DNA of 64,000 nt from Ferrovibrio sp. MS7 (lineage in GTDB: Bacteria > Pseudomonadota > Alphaproteobacteria > Ferrovibrionales > Ferrovibrionaceae): the NCBI RefSeq assembly GCF_038404985.1, contig NZ_JBBKBA010000001.1:248001-312000 (forward strand), given 5' to 3'. Made by a program: the position numbers and the translations under genes. Position 1 is the stretch's first letter. Every line of letters starts with the position of its first letter. Under the pieces are notes generated by a model. That model was not told where the DNA came from. It saw only the letters and a list, made by a program, of their open reading frames with translations, and ran no database searches. This document shows positions 44,095-52,467 of this stretch, in pieces.

Positions 44095-45084
44095 TCAGCT
44101 TTGCGCGTTGCGCCAGGCAATATAGCGCCGGATGCCTTCCTTGGCATCGATCTTCGGCTTCCAGCCGATTTCCTTCTCGGCCTTGGCGCGACTGAAATTC
44201 AGCTTGTCCACCGCCGAGGAACGCACCGCGCGCTTGTCTTCCTGGTAGACCGGCTTGAGATTCTTGGCGCCATAGGCATCCAGCACGATGGACACCACCT
44301 CGGTCAGCGTGGTGTCGACACTGGTGCAGATATTCAGCACATGATTGCACGACTGGCTGATCATGGCATCGCGGCAGGCCTCGGCCACGTCGGTGACATA
44401 GATATAGTCATGCACTTCGCTGCCATCGCCGACGATCACCGGCGCCTCGCCACGCCGCACCTTCTCGCAAGTCTCGGCAATGAACACGGCATTCACCGCG
44501 CGCCAATGCTGGCGTTCGCCATAGACAGAAGAGAAGCGCAGCGCATTGAACTGCAGGCCATGGCTGCGGGCATACTGCGCGCAGAGCCCCTCACCCATGA
44601 TCTTGCTGGTGCCGTACATGATCGAGGCTGGCGGCAGGCCGGCCATGGTGAAGGGGGTTTCCTCGGTGATGACATCGGCGGTGGAGCCGCCATAGGTGGA
44701 AACCGAGGACGAGAAGATGATGCGGCGCACCTTGGCAATGCGGCAGGCTTCCAGCGTGTTGACCAGGCCGCTGGTATTCACCGCGATGCCGAGCGACGGG
44801 TTCTGCGACATCGGCAAAGTGAGGAAGCCGGCCAGCGCGAAGACGCCATCGACACCCTGCAGCGCATCAATCAGTTCGTTCAGCCGCAGGATATCACCAC
44901 GGATCAGCTTGACGCGCGGATCATTCAGCAGATGCGCAATGGTCTCGGGCGTGCCGAGCGAGAAATTGTCGAATAGCCGCACCTCACGCGCGCCATCGGC
45001 GAGCAGCACATCGGCGATATGCGAGCCGATCAGGCTGGCACCGCCGGTGATCAGATAGACGGCATCCTTGACACTGTAAGCCAT
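44095..45084 (-). CDS. NAD-dependent epimerase/dehydratase (extended SDR), second paralogue, 329 aa
   Basis: Close paralogue of the protein at 30317-31318: LITGGASLIGSH cofactor motif, SSSVSTYG serine, YGTSKIMGE for YxxxK, GERQHWRAVNA, and the shared unusual ALAGFLTLPMSQNP. ATG 45084 begins MAYSVKDAVYL. It lies between the PrpB-like and PrpF-like genes, which ties the epimerase pair to carboxylate breakdown instead of sugar metabolism. The reaction is unknown; a 3-hydroxy-acid dehydrogenase or epimerase role is one option. Confidence 0.87.
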   Translation of the reverse strand: MAYSVKDAVYLITGGASLIGSHIADVLLADGAREVRLFDNFSLGTPETIAHLLNDPRVKLIRGDILRLNELIDALQGVDGVFALAGFLTLPMSQNPSLGIAVNTSGLVNTLEACRIAKVRRIIFSSSVSTYGGSTADVITEETPFTMAGLPPASIMYGTSKIMGEGLCAQYARSHGLQFNALRFSSVYGERQHWRAVNAVFIAETCEKVRRGEAPVIVGDGSEVHDYIYVTDVAEACRDAMISQSCNHVLNICTSVDTTLTEVVSIVLDAYGAKNLKPVYQEDKRAVRSSAVDKLNFSRAKAEKEIGWKPKIDAKEGIRRYIAWRNAQS

Positions 45085-45119
45085 TCCCGTTTCTCCCGAA
45101 CCTACTGCTTTATGCTGTC

Positions 45120-46049
45120 TTACTTCTTGTTTTTATCCTGAGGCATGCCCTGCGGCGTGATGGTCTTCACGATGCTGGCATCCAGGGCTTCATACTCATG
45201 GTAGCCGATGGCGTCGTAAAGCTCGGCGCGGGTCTGCATCTTGTCCATGATCTTGTGCGTGCCACCATCGCGTTGGATCGCGGCATAGAGTTCTTCCTGG
45301 GCCTTGGCGGCGACGCGCAGTGCGCTCACCGGCCAGATCACCATGCGGTAGCCCATCTCCTCGAATTCCTTCGCGGTGAAGAAGGGCGTGCGGCCGAACT
45401 CGGTCATATTGGCTAGCAGCGGCGCCTTCACCTGGCGGGAGAATTCGCGGAACATCTCGGCGGAAGTCAGTGCCTCGCAGAAAATCGCGTCGGCGCCGGC
45501 CTCAAGATACATCTTGGCCCGCGCCACGGCGCCATCCAGGCCTTCGCTGGCCACCGCATCGGTGCGCGCCACAATCACCAGGTGCTTCCGCGCCTTGGCC
45601 GCCGCTGCGACCTTGGCCGCCATGTCAAAGGCGCTGGCCAGCTTCTTGTCATTCAGGTGGCCGCATTTCTTCGGCAGTAACTGATCTTCGATCTGCACCG
45701 CGCCGGCACCGGCTTCCTCGAAATTCTGCACCATGTGCATGACATTGAGGACTTCGCCATAGCCGGTATCGCCATCCACCAGCACCGGCAGGCCTGAAGC
45801 CCGGGCAATCTGGCGCAGGAAGAAGCAGACATCGTTGATCGAGATGATGCCGAGATCGGGCAGGCCCATCGAGGCAGTCATGGCCGCGCCGGAGAGATAG
45901 AGGGCCTCGAAACCGGCAGCCTTCGCTTGCAGGGCGGCGAGGCCGTTATGGGCGCCGGGAATCTGCAGGATCTGCGGCCTGGCGAGCAGGTTGCGGAATG
46001 CCAGGCCAGCCGGTGTATCGGGACGTTCGGCGCCGATCAGATAGGGCAT
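45120..46049 (-). CDS. Isocitrate lyase/PEP mutase superfamily protein, methylisocitrate-lyase-like (PrpB), 309 aa
   Basis: Contains VDGDTGYGE (92-99) and the lyase signature KKCGH (127-131), with ANMTEFGRTP further on, as in PrpB. It should cleave a 2-hydroxy tricarboxylate into a dicarboxylate and a 2-oxo acid (succinate plus pyruvate for methylisocitrate). No methylcitrate synthase gene is present, so it may cleave a tricarboxylate obtained from outside. It sits in the TcuA-aldehyde dehydrogenase operon under operator D. Confidence 0.9.
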   Translation of the reverse strand: MPYLIGAERPDTPAGLAFRNLLARPQILQIPGAHNGLAALQAKAAGFEALYLSGAAMTASMGLPDLGIISINDVCFFLRQIARASGLPVLVDGDTGYGEVLNVMHMVQNFEEAGAGAVQIEDQLLPKKCGHLNDKKLASAFDMAAKVAAAAKARKHLVIVARTDAVASEGLDGAVARAKMYLEAGADAIFCEALTSAEMFREFSRQVKAPLLANMTEFGRTPFFTAKEFEEMGYRMVIWPVSALRVAAKAQEELYAAIQRDGGTHKIMDKMQTRAELYDAIGYHEYEALDASIVKTITPQGMPQDKNKK

Positions 46050-46071
46050 GAAGCGTCTTCTTTCGCTGATT

Positions 46072-47553
46072 TCACGTCTTGAGCACGAATGGATCGCGTT
46101 CCTGCGACGAGAAATCGATCATCACGTTCTTGGTCGTTGTGTATTCCTGCAAGGCCTGTTCGCCGCGCTCGCGGCCGAAGCCGCTTTCCTTCATGCCGCC
46201 GAACGGAGCCTGCGCCGCCAGGGCACGGTAGGTATTCACCCACACCACGCCGCTTTCCAGTGCCCGCACCATGCGGTGCACGCGGCCGACATCGCGGGTC
46301 CAGACGCCGGAAGCCAGGCCATAGGCAGTACCGTTGGCAATCTGAATCGCCTCGGCCTCATCCTTGAATTTGATGATCGCCAGCACCGGGCCGAAGATTT
46401 CCTCCTGCGCCAGGCGGGCATCGGGCGCCACGCCGGTGAAGATGGTCGGCTGCACGAAGAAGCCCTGCGCCAGGACGCCATCGCGCGCCGCGTCGCCGCC
46501 AGCCACCAGCTTGGTGCCGGCCTGCTTCGCCGCCGCAATGAAATCCAGGATGCGGTTGAACTGCTGCTCATTGGCAGCCGTACCCATCTCGGTCGCCGGA
46601 TCCATCGGATCGCCGAGCTTGATCGCGGCGGCACGCTTCACCAGGCGGTCCACCACCTCGTCATGCACCGCCTCATGCACCAGCAGGCGCGAGCCGGCGA
46701 TGCAGGTCTGGCCGGTGGCACCGAAAATGCCCGCCAGCGCGCCGGCCACCGCCTTGTTGAGATCGGCATCCTCGAAAATGATGTTCGGCGATTTGCCGCC
46801 GAGCTCCATCGTTACCGGCACCAGGTTGCGACCGGCGGCGGCGGCGATCTGGCGCCCGACCTGGGCGCTGCCGGTGAAGCTGATGCGGTTGAGCCCCGGC
46901 AGTTCGGTGAGTGCACGGCCGGTTTCGCCATCACCCGTCACCACATTGATCACGCCCTTGGGAAAACCGGCCCTCTCCGCCAGGGCAGCGAATTCCAGGG
47001 TCGTCGCCGAGGCATGTTCGGACGGCTTGATCACGGCGCAATTGCCCGCCGCCAGCGCTGGCGCCAACTTGTTGGCGAGCAGCGAGATCGGCGAATTCCA
47101 GGCGGTGATCAGCGCCACGACGCCGATCGGCACCCGCATCACATAATCGAATACATCCGGCTGATCGAGCGGAATCACGCTGCCGTAGATCTTGTCGGCA
47201 TAGCCGGCGAAGAAGCGGTATTGCCGCGCTGCGAACAGCATCTGCGGCTTGGTCTCGCGGATCACCTTGCCGTTGTCGGTGGTTTCCAGCCGCGCCATGC
47301 GGTCGGCGTCCGCCTCCAGCAATTCAGCCAATTTCAGCATCAGGCGCTGGCGCTCGAGACCAGAGCGCGCACTCCAGTCCGGAAAGGCACGCCGCGCCGC
47401 CGCCACCGCATCGGCCACATCGCTGGCCTCGGCCTGGGGAATCGATGCCCAGGCCTGGCGGTTGAAGGGATTCACCGCTGGAAAGCGGCGCCCCTTCGCG
47501 CCATCGCGCCAGGCGCCATCGATGAATAGCTGATACTGCTTCGGCTCACTCAT
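46072..47553 (-). CDS. NAD(P)-dependent aldehyde dehydrogenase, 493 aa
   Basis: Full-length ALDH with the general base near E250 (VTMELGGKS) and the nucleophile near C284 (GQTCIAG); the PFGGMKESGFGRE motif is near the end. It oxidises an aldehyde to an acid. Its place between the flavoprotein and the PrpB-like lyase suggests a semialdehyde intermediate in the pathway. The substrate is not evident. Confidence 0.93.
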   Translation of the reverse strand: MSEPKQYQLFIDGAWRDGAKGRRFPAVNPFNRQAWASIPQAEASDVADAVAAARRAFPDWSARSGLERQRLMLKLAELLEADADRMARLETTDNGKVIRETKPQMLFAARQYRFFAGYADKIYGSVIPLDQPDVFDYVMRVPIGVVALITAWNSPISLLANKLAPALAAGNCAVIKPSEHASATTLEFAALAERAGFPKGVINVVTGDGETGRALTELPGLNRISFTGSAQVGRQIAAAAGRNLVPVTMELGGKSPNIIFEDADLNKAVAGALAGIFGATGQTCIAGSRLLVHEAVHDEVVDRLVKRAAAIKLGDPMDPATEMGTAANEQQFNRILDFIAAAKQAGTKLVAGGDAARDGVLAQGFFVQPTIFTGVAPDARLAQEEIFGPVLAIIKFKDEAEAIQIANGTAYGLASGVWTRDVGRVHRMVRALESGVVWVNTYRALAAQAPFGGMKESGFGRERGEQALQEYTTTKNVMIDFSSQERDPFVLKT

Positions 47554-47571
47554 AACGCGGCGTCCCGTGCC

Positions 47572-49056
47572 TCAGTTCTTGCCCTGCACATAGGCAGAAG
47601 CGCTTTCACCGGCCAGCTTGCCGAACACCGAGCCCGACATCAGGCCGGTGCCACCCGGATAATTCTCGAAGAACAGGCCGCCCACCAACTCACCGGCGGC
47701 ATAGAGGCCGGGGATCGACTGATCGGTCATATCCTGCACTTCGCCCTTGGTGTTCACCTGCAGGCCACCGAAGGTGAAGGTGATGCCGGTGGTGGTGACA
47801 TAGGCGACATAGGGCGGCTTGTTGATCGGCAAAGCCCAGTTCGACTTCGGGACCGGCAGACCGGTGGTCTTCTTGCCGTCCAGAATCGCCGGGTTATACG
47901 GCTCCGGGCCGCAGGCGGCATTATATTCGTTGATGGTCTTTTCCAGCGCCGCCGGATCGAGGTCGAGCTGCTCGGCGAGGCCGGCAATTGTGTCGGATTC
48001 CGCCTTGGTCACTTCCTTGATGCGGTATTCATCGCGCAGCATCTTCACCGTCTGCTGGTCGAAGATCTGGATCGCGGTGCGGCGCGGCTGCTTCATGATC
48101 TCGCGGCCGAACTTGGCGTAGGTCAGGTTGCGGTAATTCTCGCCTTCATCGACGAAGCGCTCGCAATCGAGATTGACCATGATGCCGAGCGGGTAGGAAT
48201 GCTTCTGGAAATTATCCAGCACCCAGCGGTCGCCATAGGGCGGTGCCGAGATATCCCATTCGCAGGCATGGCAACTCGACCAGTTGCCATAAGGGCGCGC
48301 GCCGATCGCCAGCGCCATGTTGATGCCTTCGCCCATATTATGCCGGGTGCCGCGCACGCGGCAGAGGTCCCAGCCCGGGCCGAGATAGCGCACGCGCATT
48401 TCCGGATTGGATTCGAAGCCACCGCAGGCCAGGATCACGGCCTTGGTCTTGATCTCGGAATAGCCATCCTTGCTGCGCACCTTGACGCCGGTGATGACGC
48501 GGTTCGGCTCCTGGATCAGGCCCACCGCCGCGGTGCCATAGCGGATTTCGATGCCGAGCTTCTCGGCGCGGGCGATTTCGGCTTCCACCAGGCCGGCGCC
48601 GCCGCCCACAGCCTCGATATTCACACCGCCGTAGAAGTGATGCTTGCCATCGACAATATAGGACTGGCGGCCGAACATCGGCACGAACCGGATGCCATGG
48701 CTGCGCAGCCAGGCCATGGTCGGGCGCGAGCGGTCGACCAGCAGGTTGGCCAGCGATTCATCCGACTGGTGATGGGTGATTTCCATGAGCTGATCGTAGA
48801 AGAACTGCCGCGTATGCTTGGGCAGCACGATCTGGTTGCGCTCGGCATCGGAAAGGTCGGTCAGGATGTCCTGGCATACATCCTCAAGGCCATCATGGGC
48901 GAAGCGGAAACCGCCGGCGGTGAAGTAGGAATTGCCGCCGCGCTCGGACTCAGGCGCACGCTCCAGCACCAGAACCTTGGCGCCATTCTCGCGTGCCGAC
49001 AAAGCCGCGCACAAAGCCGCATTGCCGGCGCCAGCCACAACTACATCATACTCCAT
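47572..49056 (-). CDS. FAD-binding oxidoreductase, tricarballylate dehydrogenase-like (TcuA), 494 aa
   Basis: Fumarate-reductase/3-ketosteroid-dehydrogenase type flavoprotein: FAD motif VVVAGAGNAALCAALSAREN at the start, ERGGNSYFTAGGFRFAHDG, and the C-terminal GLYAAGELVGGLFFENYPGGTGLMSG. The overall pattern is closest to TcuA, which oxidises tricarballylate to cis-aconitate. A related substituted tricarboxylate or succinate is equally possible. It is the first gene of a minus operon, with operator D and a good promoter about 90 bp upstream. Confidence 0.88.
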   Translation of the reverse strand: MEYDVVVAGAGNAALCAALSARENGAKVLVLERAPESERGGNSYFTAGGFRFAHDGLEDVCQDILTDLSDAERNQIVLPKHTRQFFYDQLMEITHHQSDESLANLLVDRSRPTMAWLRSHGIRFVPMFGRQSYIVDGKHHFYGGVNIEAVGGGAGLVEAEIARAEKLGIEIRYGTAAVGLIQEPNRVITGVKVRSKDGYSEIKTKAVILACGGFESNPEMRVRYLGPGWDLCRVRGTRHNMGEGINMALAIGARPYGNWSSCHACEWDISAPPYGDRWVLDNFQKHSYPLGIMVNLDCERFVDEGENYRNLTYAKFGREIMKQPRRTAIQIFDQQTVKMLRDEYRIKEVTKAESDTIAGLAEQLDLDPAALEKTINEYNAACGPEPYNPAILDGKKTTGLPVPKSNWALPINKPPYVAYVTTTGITFTFGGLQVNTKGEVQDMTDQSIPGLYAAGELVGGLFFENYPGGTGLMSGSVFGKLAGESASAYVQGKN

Positions 49057-49117
49057 CGCTTCCTCTCCCTTTCGTCGCTTTCTCCGAGCCCCGGTGCAGG
49101 ATAGGCTCGCGCAATTC

Positions 49118-49162
49118 GGTGATTCCGGATACTAGAACAATATCGCAAACTGTCAACAGTTT
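49118..49162 (-). promoter_or_regulatory. Regulon operator site D and promoter of the TcuA-like operon
   Basis: AAACTGT-CA-ACAGTTT (49147-49162) is the perfect form of the recurrent palindrome. On the minus strand it contains TTGACA, and TAGTAT follows 16 bp downstream as a -10, so a bound repressor would block RNA polymerase. It begins right at the stop of the upstream CoA ligase gene. Confidence 0.75.
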
Positions 49163-50809
49163 TCAGTCTGTCGGTCCTCTGGCGGGCCAGGCAGTGAAAC
49201 TCTCCCGCGTCGCCGGGCCATCGCCGAGCGCCGCCAGCATGGTTTTCAGCTTCGCCTTGGCGATCTTCTCCACATTGGCGCGGGGGAATTCCTCCACCAC
49301 ATGCACTTCGCGCGGCACCTTGAAGTCGGCCAGGAGCTTACGGCATTGCGCCGTCACCAGGGCCGCCACCGTATCCGGCGCTGCATCGGCCAACGGCCCG
49401 CCGAGGCGAACGAAAGCCACCGGCACCTCGTCCAGCATGGCATGGGCCTTGGCCACCACCGCCACTTCCTCCACGCCCGGGATGCCGGCAATAACCCGTT
49501 CGATCTCGGACGAGGCGACATTCTCGCCACCGACCTTCAGCATGTCCTTGAGCCGGTCGGCGAAACGCACCGAGCCATCCTCCAGCAGCGTCACCTGATC
49601 ACCGGTATTGAAGAAACCCTCTGCATCGAAGGCCGCCGCGGTGGCCACCGGGTCGCGGTAATATTCCTGGAACAGCGACACGCCGCGCTGGCCGGCGATA
49701 TGGATCGTGCCGGTCTCGCCGCGCTGCACCGGACGGCCATCGGCATCGAGGATGCGGATCGAGTATTCCGGCGCGGCGCGGCCGATGGCGCCATAGGTCA
49801 CTGGCAGATGCGGATAGCCGATGATACCCTGGGTCAGGGTCTCGGTCATGCCCCACCAGCTCAGCGGCTTGATGTTGAACTTATTCACTACCAGGGGATC
49901 GGAGAAAGCCACACCCCAGCAGCGGAAGTAATGCGCGCGCGGCACTTCCACATTGGCCAGCGCGCGGTAGCAGAAGCCGGTGATCGAACTCCAAGTGCAG
50001 CGGTTCTTCAGCGCCACCGCCCAGAAACGGCTGGAACTGAAACGTGGCTGCAAGACCAGGGTGGCACCCGCCCAGAAACTGGCCAGCCAGGAATAGGACA
50101 GCGCATTGGTATGGAACAGCGGCAGCACACAATGATGCACATCGCTCGGCAGCAGGCCTTCATGGCTGGCACTGACCCGCGCCGCCCAGAGTGCATTGGC
50201 ATGGGTCCACAGCACCGCCTTGGGCCGGGACGTCGTGCCGGAGGTATATTGCACCGCCAGCGGCGATGAAGGCAGGACCGGGGCGCGGCTTTCCGGTGTG
50301 ACCGCAGACAGCAAGCTGTCGAACCGTTCCGAACCGGCCTGTCGCGCGGCGAAGCTGGCCGGCTCGCCGGAGTCATTGTCCGTCACCACGATCCAGCGCG
50401 CGTCGCGGCAGGCGGCCTGCACCATGGCGGCATGGCGTGGCTGAGTGATCGCCGCGATGGTACCGCTATGCTCGAAGAAATAGCCCAGTTCCTCGGCCGA
50501 ACAGCGCGTGTTGGTGGTCACCGCCACGGCGCCAGCGATGCCGCAGGCACACCAGCTCAGCAGGAATTCCGGGCAATTGTCGAGATGCACAATGATGCGG
50601 TCGCCCGGCCGTACGCCGCGCTGGCGCAACCCTTGAGCCAGCCGCTGCGCCAGGTCGTAGAATTCGGCATAGCCGATGCTGCGGGCCGGACGCTCGAAGG
50701 GCTCAAAGACGATGAAGGGGTGATCGCCGCGCTGCTTCGCCTGGGTGGCGAGCAGCCATTCCAGATTCTGGCCCTCGAAGGGGCTGAAGCAATCGGCGAA
50801 AGGTCCCAC
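49163..50809 (-). CDS. Acyl-CoA synthetase (AMP-forming), crotonobetaine/carnitine-CoA-ligase-like, 548 aa
   Basis: Adenylate-forming ligase: YTSGTTSRPKAV, WWGMTET, FFNTGD, FADRLKDMLKVGGENVASSEIE, and the final RANVEKIAKAKL. The motif set resembles CaiC-type ligases. GTG 50809 is the apparent start, just after the DUF35 gene. It closes the SDR-thiolase-DUF35-ligase operon. The acid activated is unknown; association with an AMACR-type racemase suggests a methyl-branched acid. Confidence 0.9.
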   Translation of the reverse strand: MGPFADCFSPFEGQNLEWLLATQAKQRGDHPFIVFEPFERPARSIGYAEFYDLAQRLAQGLRQRGVRPGDRIIVHLDNCPEFLLSWCACGIAGAVAVTTNTRCSAEELGYFFEHSGTIAAITQPRHAAMVQAACRDARWIVVTDNDSGEPASFAARQAGSERFDSLLSAVTPESRAPVLPSSPLAVQYTSGTTSRPKAVLWTHANALWAARVSASHEGLLPSDVHHCVLPLFHTNALSYSWLASFWAGATLVLQPRFSSSRFWAVALKNRCTWSSITGFCYRALANVEVPRAHYFRCWGVAFSDPLVVNKFNIKPLSWWGMTETLTQGIIGYPHLPVTYGAIGRAAPEYSIRILDADGRPVQRGETGTIHIAGQRGVSLFQEYYRDPVATAAAFDAEGFFNTGDQVTLLEDGSVRFADRLKDMLKVGGENVASSEIERVIAGIPGVEEVAVVAKAHAMLDEVPVAFVRLGGPLADAAPDTVAALVTAQCRKLLADFKVPREVHVVEEFPRANVEKIAKAKLKTMLAALGDGPATRESFTAWPARGPTD

Positions 50810-50831
50810 GGTGTGACTATGCTCTCAGGCT

Positions 50832-51230
50832 TCAGGCATCCGGCTCGAAGACCGGCAGCTTGCCACCTTCGAAGGGCAGGAATTGCAGCCGCACCCGCTG
50901 GCCGATGCGCAGCGTATCGAAATCGCAATTGACGATATTGCTCAGCATCATCGCGCCTTCATCCAGCGCGATATAGGCCATGGCATAGGGCACCGGCGCC
51001 TTGCGCATCACCGAGAGCGAGTAGATTTCGCCCTTGCCGGCGCTGTCGCGCCATTCGGTCTGGTCGCTGAAGCAGAGCGGGCAGATCGAACGCGGATAGT
51101 AATGGTACTGCTGGCAGGCGTTGCAGTAGCGCAGCACCAGGCGTTCCTCGCGCGCAGCAGCCCAGAAATGCTCGGTCTCCGGGCTAAGCGTCGGCACCAT
51201 GATGTCGCGGATGGCAGCGGCTTTGCTCAT
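50832..51230 (-). CDS. DUF35 OB-fold zinc-ribbon partner of thiolase, second copy, 132 aa
   Basis: Zinc ribbon C36, C39, C50, C53 (CNAC...CPLC) followed by the OB-fold; full length for the family. It lies 7 bp after the thiolase-like gene and must be its partner. It differs clearly from the copy at 35022-35405, so the two thiolase/DUF35 pairs are separate complexes. Confidence 0.88.
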   Translation of the reverse strand: MSKAAAIRDIMVPTLSPETEHFWAAAREERLVLRYCNACQQYHYYPRSICPLCFSDQTEWRDSAGKGEIYSLSVMRKAPVPYAMAYIALDEGAMMLSNIVNCDFDTLRIGQRVRLQFLPFEGGKLPVFEPDA

Positions 51231-51237
51231 GGCTGGT

Positions 51238-52404
51238 TCACTCCCGCTCGAGGATCAAGGTGGCACTGCAATGGCGGTTGGTAAGTGCCGAACCGCCGAT
51301 GGCATTGGCCAGGGCCAGGCGGCAATCCTTCACCTGCACCTTGGGATGCGCCTCACCGCGCAACTGGCGCACCGCTTCGATCACCTTGGTCATGCCGCCG
51401 CGATTGGCCGGGTGGTTGTTGCACAGGCCGCCGCCATCGGTGTTGAACGGCAGCTTGCCAATGCCGGAAATCAGGTTGCCATCGGCAACGAAGCGACCAC
51501 CCTCGCCCTTGGCGCAGAACCCGAGATCCTCGATCTGGATCAGCGTGGTAATGGTGAAGCTGTCGTAGAGCGAGGCATAATTGATGTCGGACGGCCTGAT
51601 GCCAGCCTCGGCGAAAGCGGTGGCGCCAGACTTGGCCGCCGCCGAGACGGTGGCATTAATGCGACCGCCGGCGCTGTGCTTCACCGACTCACCGGTGCCG
51701 CGCACCTTGATCAGCGGCCGCTTCAGGCTGCGGGCGATTTCCTCCCGCGCTACGATCAATGCACCACCGCCATCGGTGATGACGCAGCAATCCAGCCGGC
51801 GCAGCGGATCGGCGATCACCGGCGAATTCACCACATCCTCCACCGTCACCACCTCGCGCAGCAAGGCGTTCGGATTGTGCTGGGCGTGATGGGAGGCCGC
51901 CACCTTGACCCAGGCGAGTTGCTCGCCGGTGGTGCCGAATTCATGCATGTGGCGCGCCGCCGACATGGCATACATGTTGACGACGGTGGCACCGAAAGTG
52001 GCCTCGAACGGCACATCGGGCGAAGAGGCATTATAGATGCGCGGCGTGGTGCCAGTGGCGACGCCTTCCGAACGCGGCCGGCCGCCCAAAGTGATCAAGG
52101 CGACATTGCACTTGCCCGCCGCGATTGCCTCTGCGGCATGGCCGACATCCATGACATAGCTGGCGCCGCCGGCCTCGGTGGCATCGAAATGCCGCAGGTT
52201 GAGGCCGAGATATTCCACCGTCTGCAGGCCGCCCGGCGTATCGCCGGCGCAGAAATAGCCATCGACATCAGCAATCGACAGGCCGGCATCGCGCAGCGCA
52301 CCTAATGCCGATTCGGCATGCAGTTGCACCACCGACTTGTCGGCGGCCTTGCGCGTCGGGTGCTCATAAATTCCCGCGATATACGAGGCGCTGCGTAAGC
52401 TCAT
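51238..52404 (-). CDS. Thiolase-like (SCP2/Ltp2-type) protein, second copy, 388 aa
   Basis: Thiolase-fold protein related to the copy at 33871-35025, with LYDSFTITTLIQIEDLGFCAKGEGGRFV and GGGLCNNHPANRGG. Where thiolases carry the nucleophilic cysteine it reads GGASYVMDVGHAA, so ordinary thiolysis is doubtful. The LYDSFT tyrosine is kept, but the second Ltp2-type tyrosine (HPGMYG in copy one) is replaced here. ATG 52404 is used. It lies between the MFE-2-like SDR and its DUF35 partner. Confidence 0.85.
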   Translation of the reverse strand: MSLRSASYIAGIYEHPTRKAADKSVVQLHAESALGALRDAGLSIADVDGYFCAGDTPGGLQTVEYLGLNLRHFDATEAGGASYVMDVGHAAEAIAAGKCNVALITLGGRPRSEGVATGTTPRIYNASSPDVPFEATFGATVVNMYAMSAARHMHEFGTTGEQLAWVKVAASHHAQHNPNALLREVVTVEDVVNSPVIADPLRRLDCCVITDGGGALIVAREEIARSLKRPLIKVRGTGESVKHSAGGRINATVSAAAKSGATAFAEAGIRPSDINYASLYDSFTITTLIQIEDLGFCAKGEGGRFVADGNLISGIGKLPFNTDGGGLCNNHPANRGGMTKVIEAVRQLRGEAHPKVQVKDCRLALANAIGGSALTNRHCSATLILERE

Positions 52405-52467
52405 GGGCAATGGCCTTGTGCAAGCCCCGCTCCGATGCGGGAGCGGGGCATGTGGGGAGGGAAAGAC

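Noticed and set aside
46048-47529. A 493-codon plus-strand frame opposite the aldehyde dehydrogenase
   Set aside because: No recognisable motif, and the opposite strand encodes a complete ALDH with both catalytic residues.
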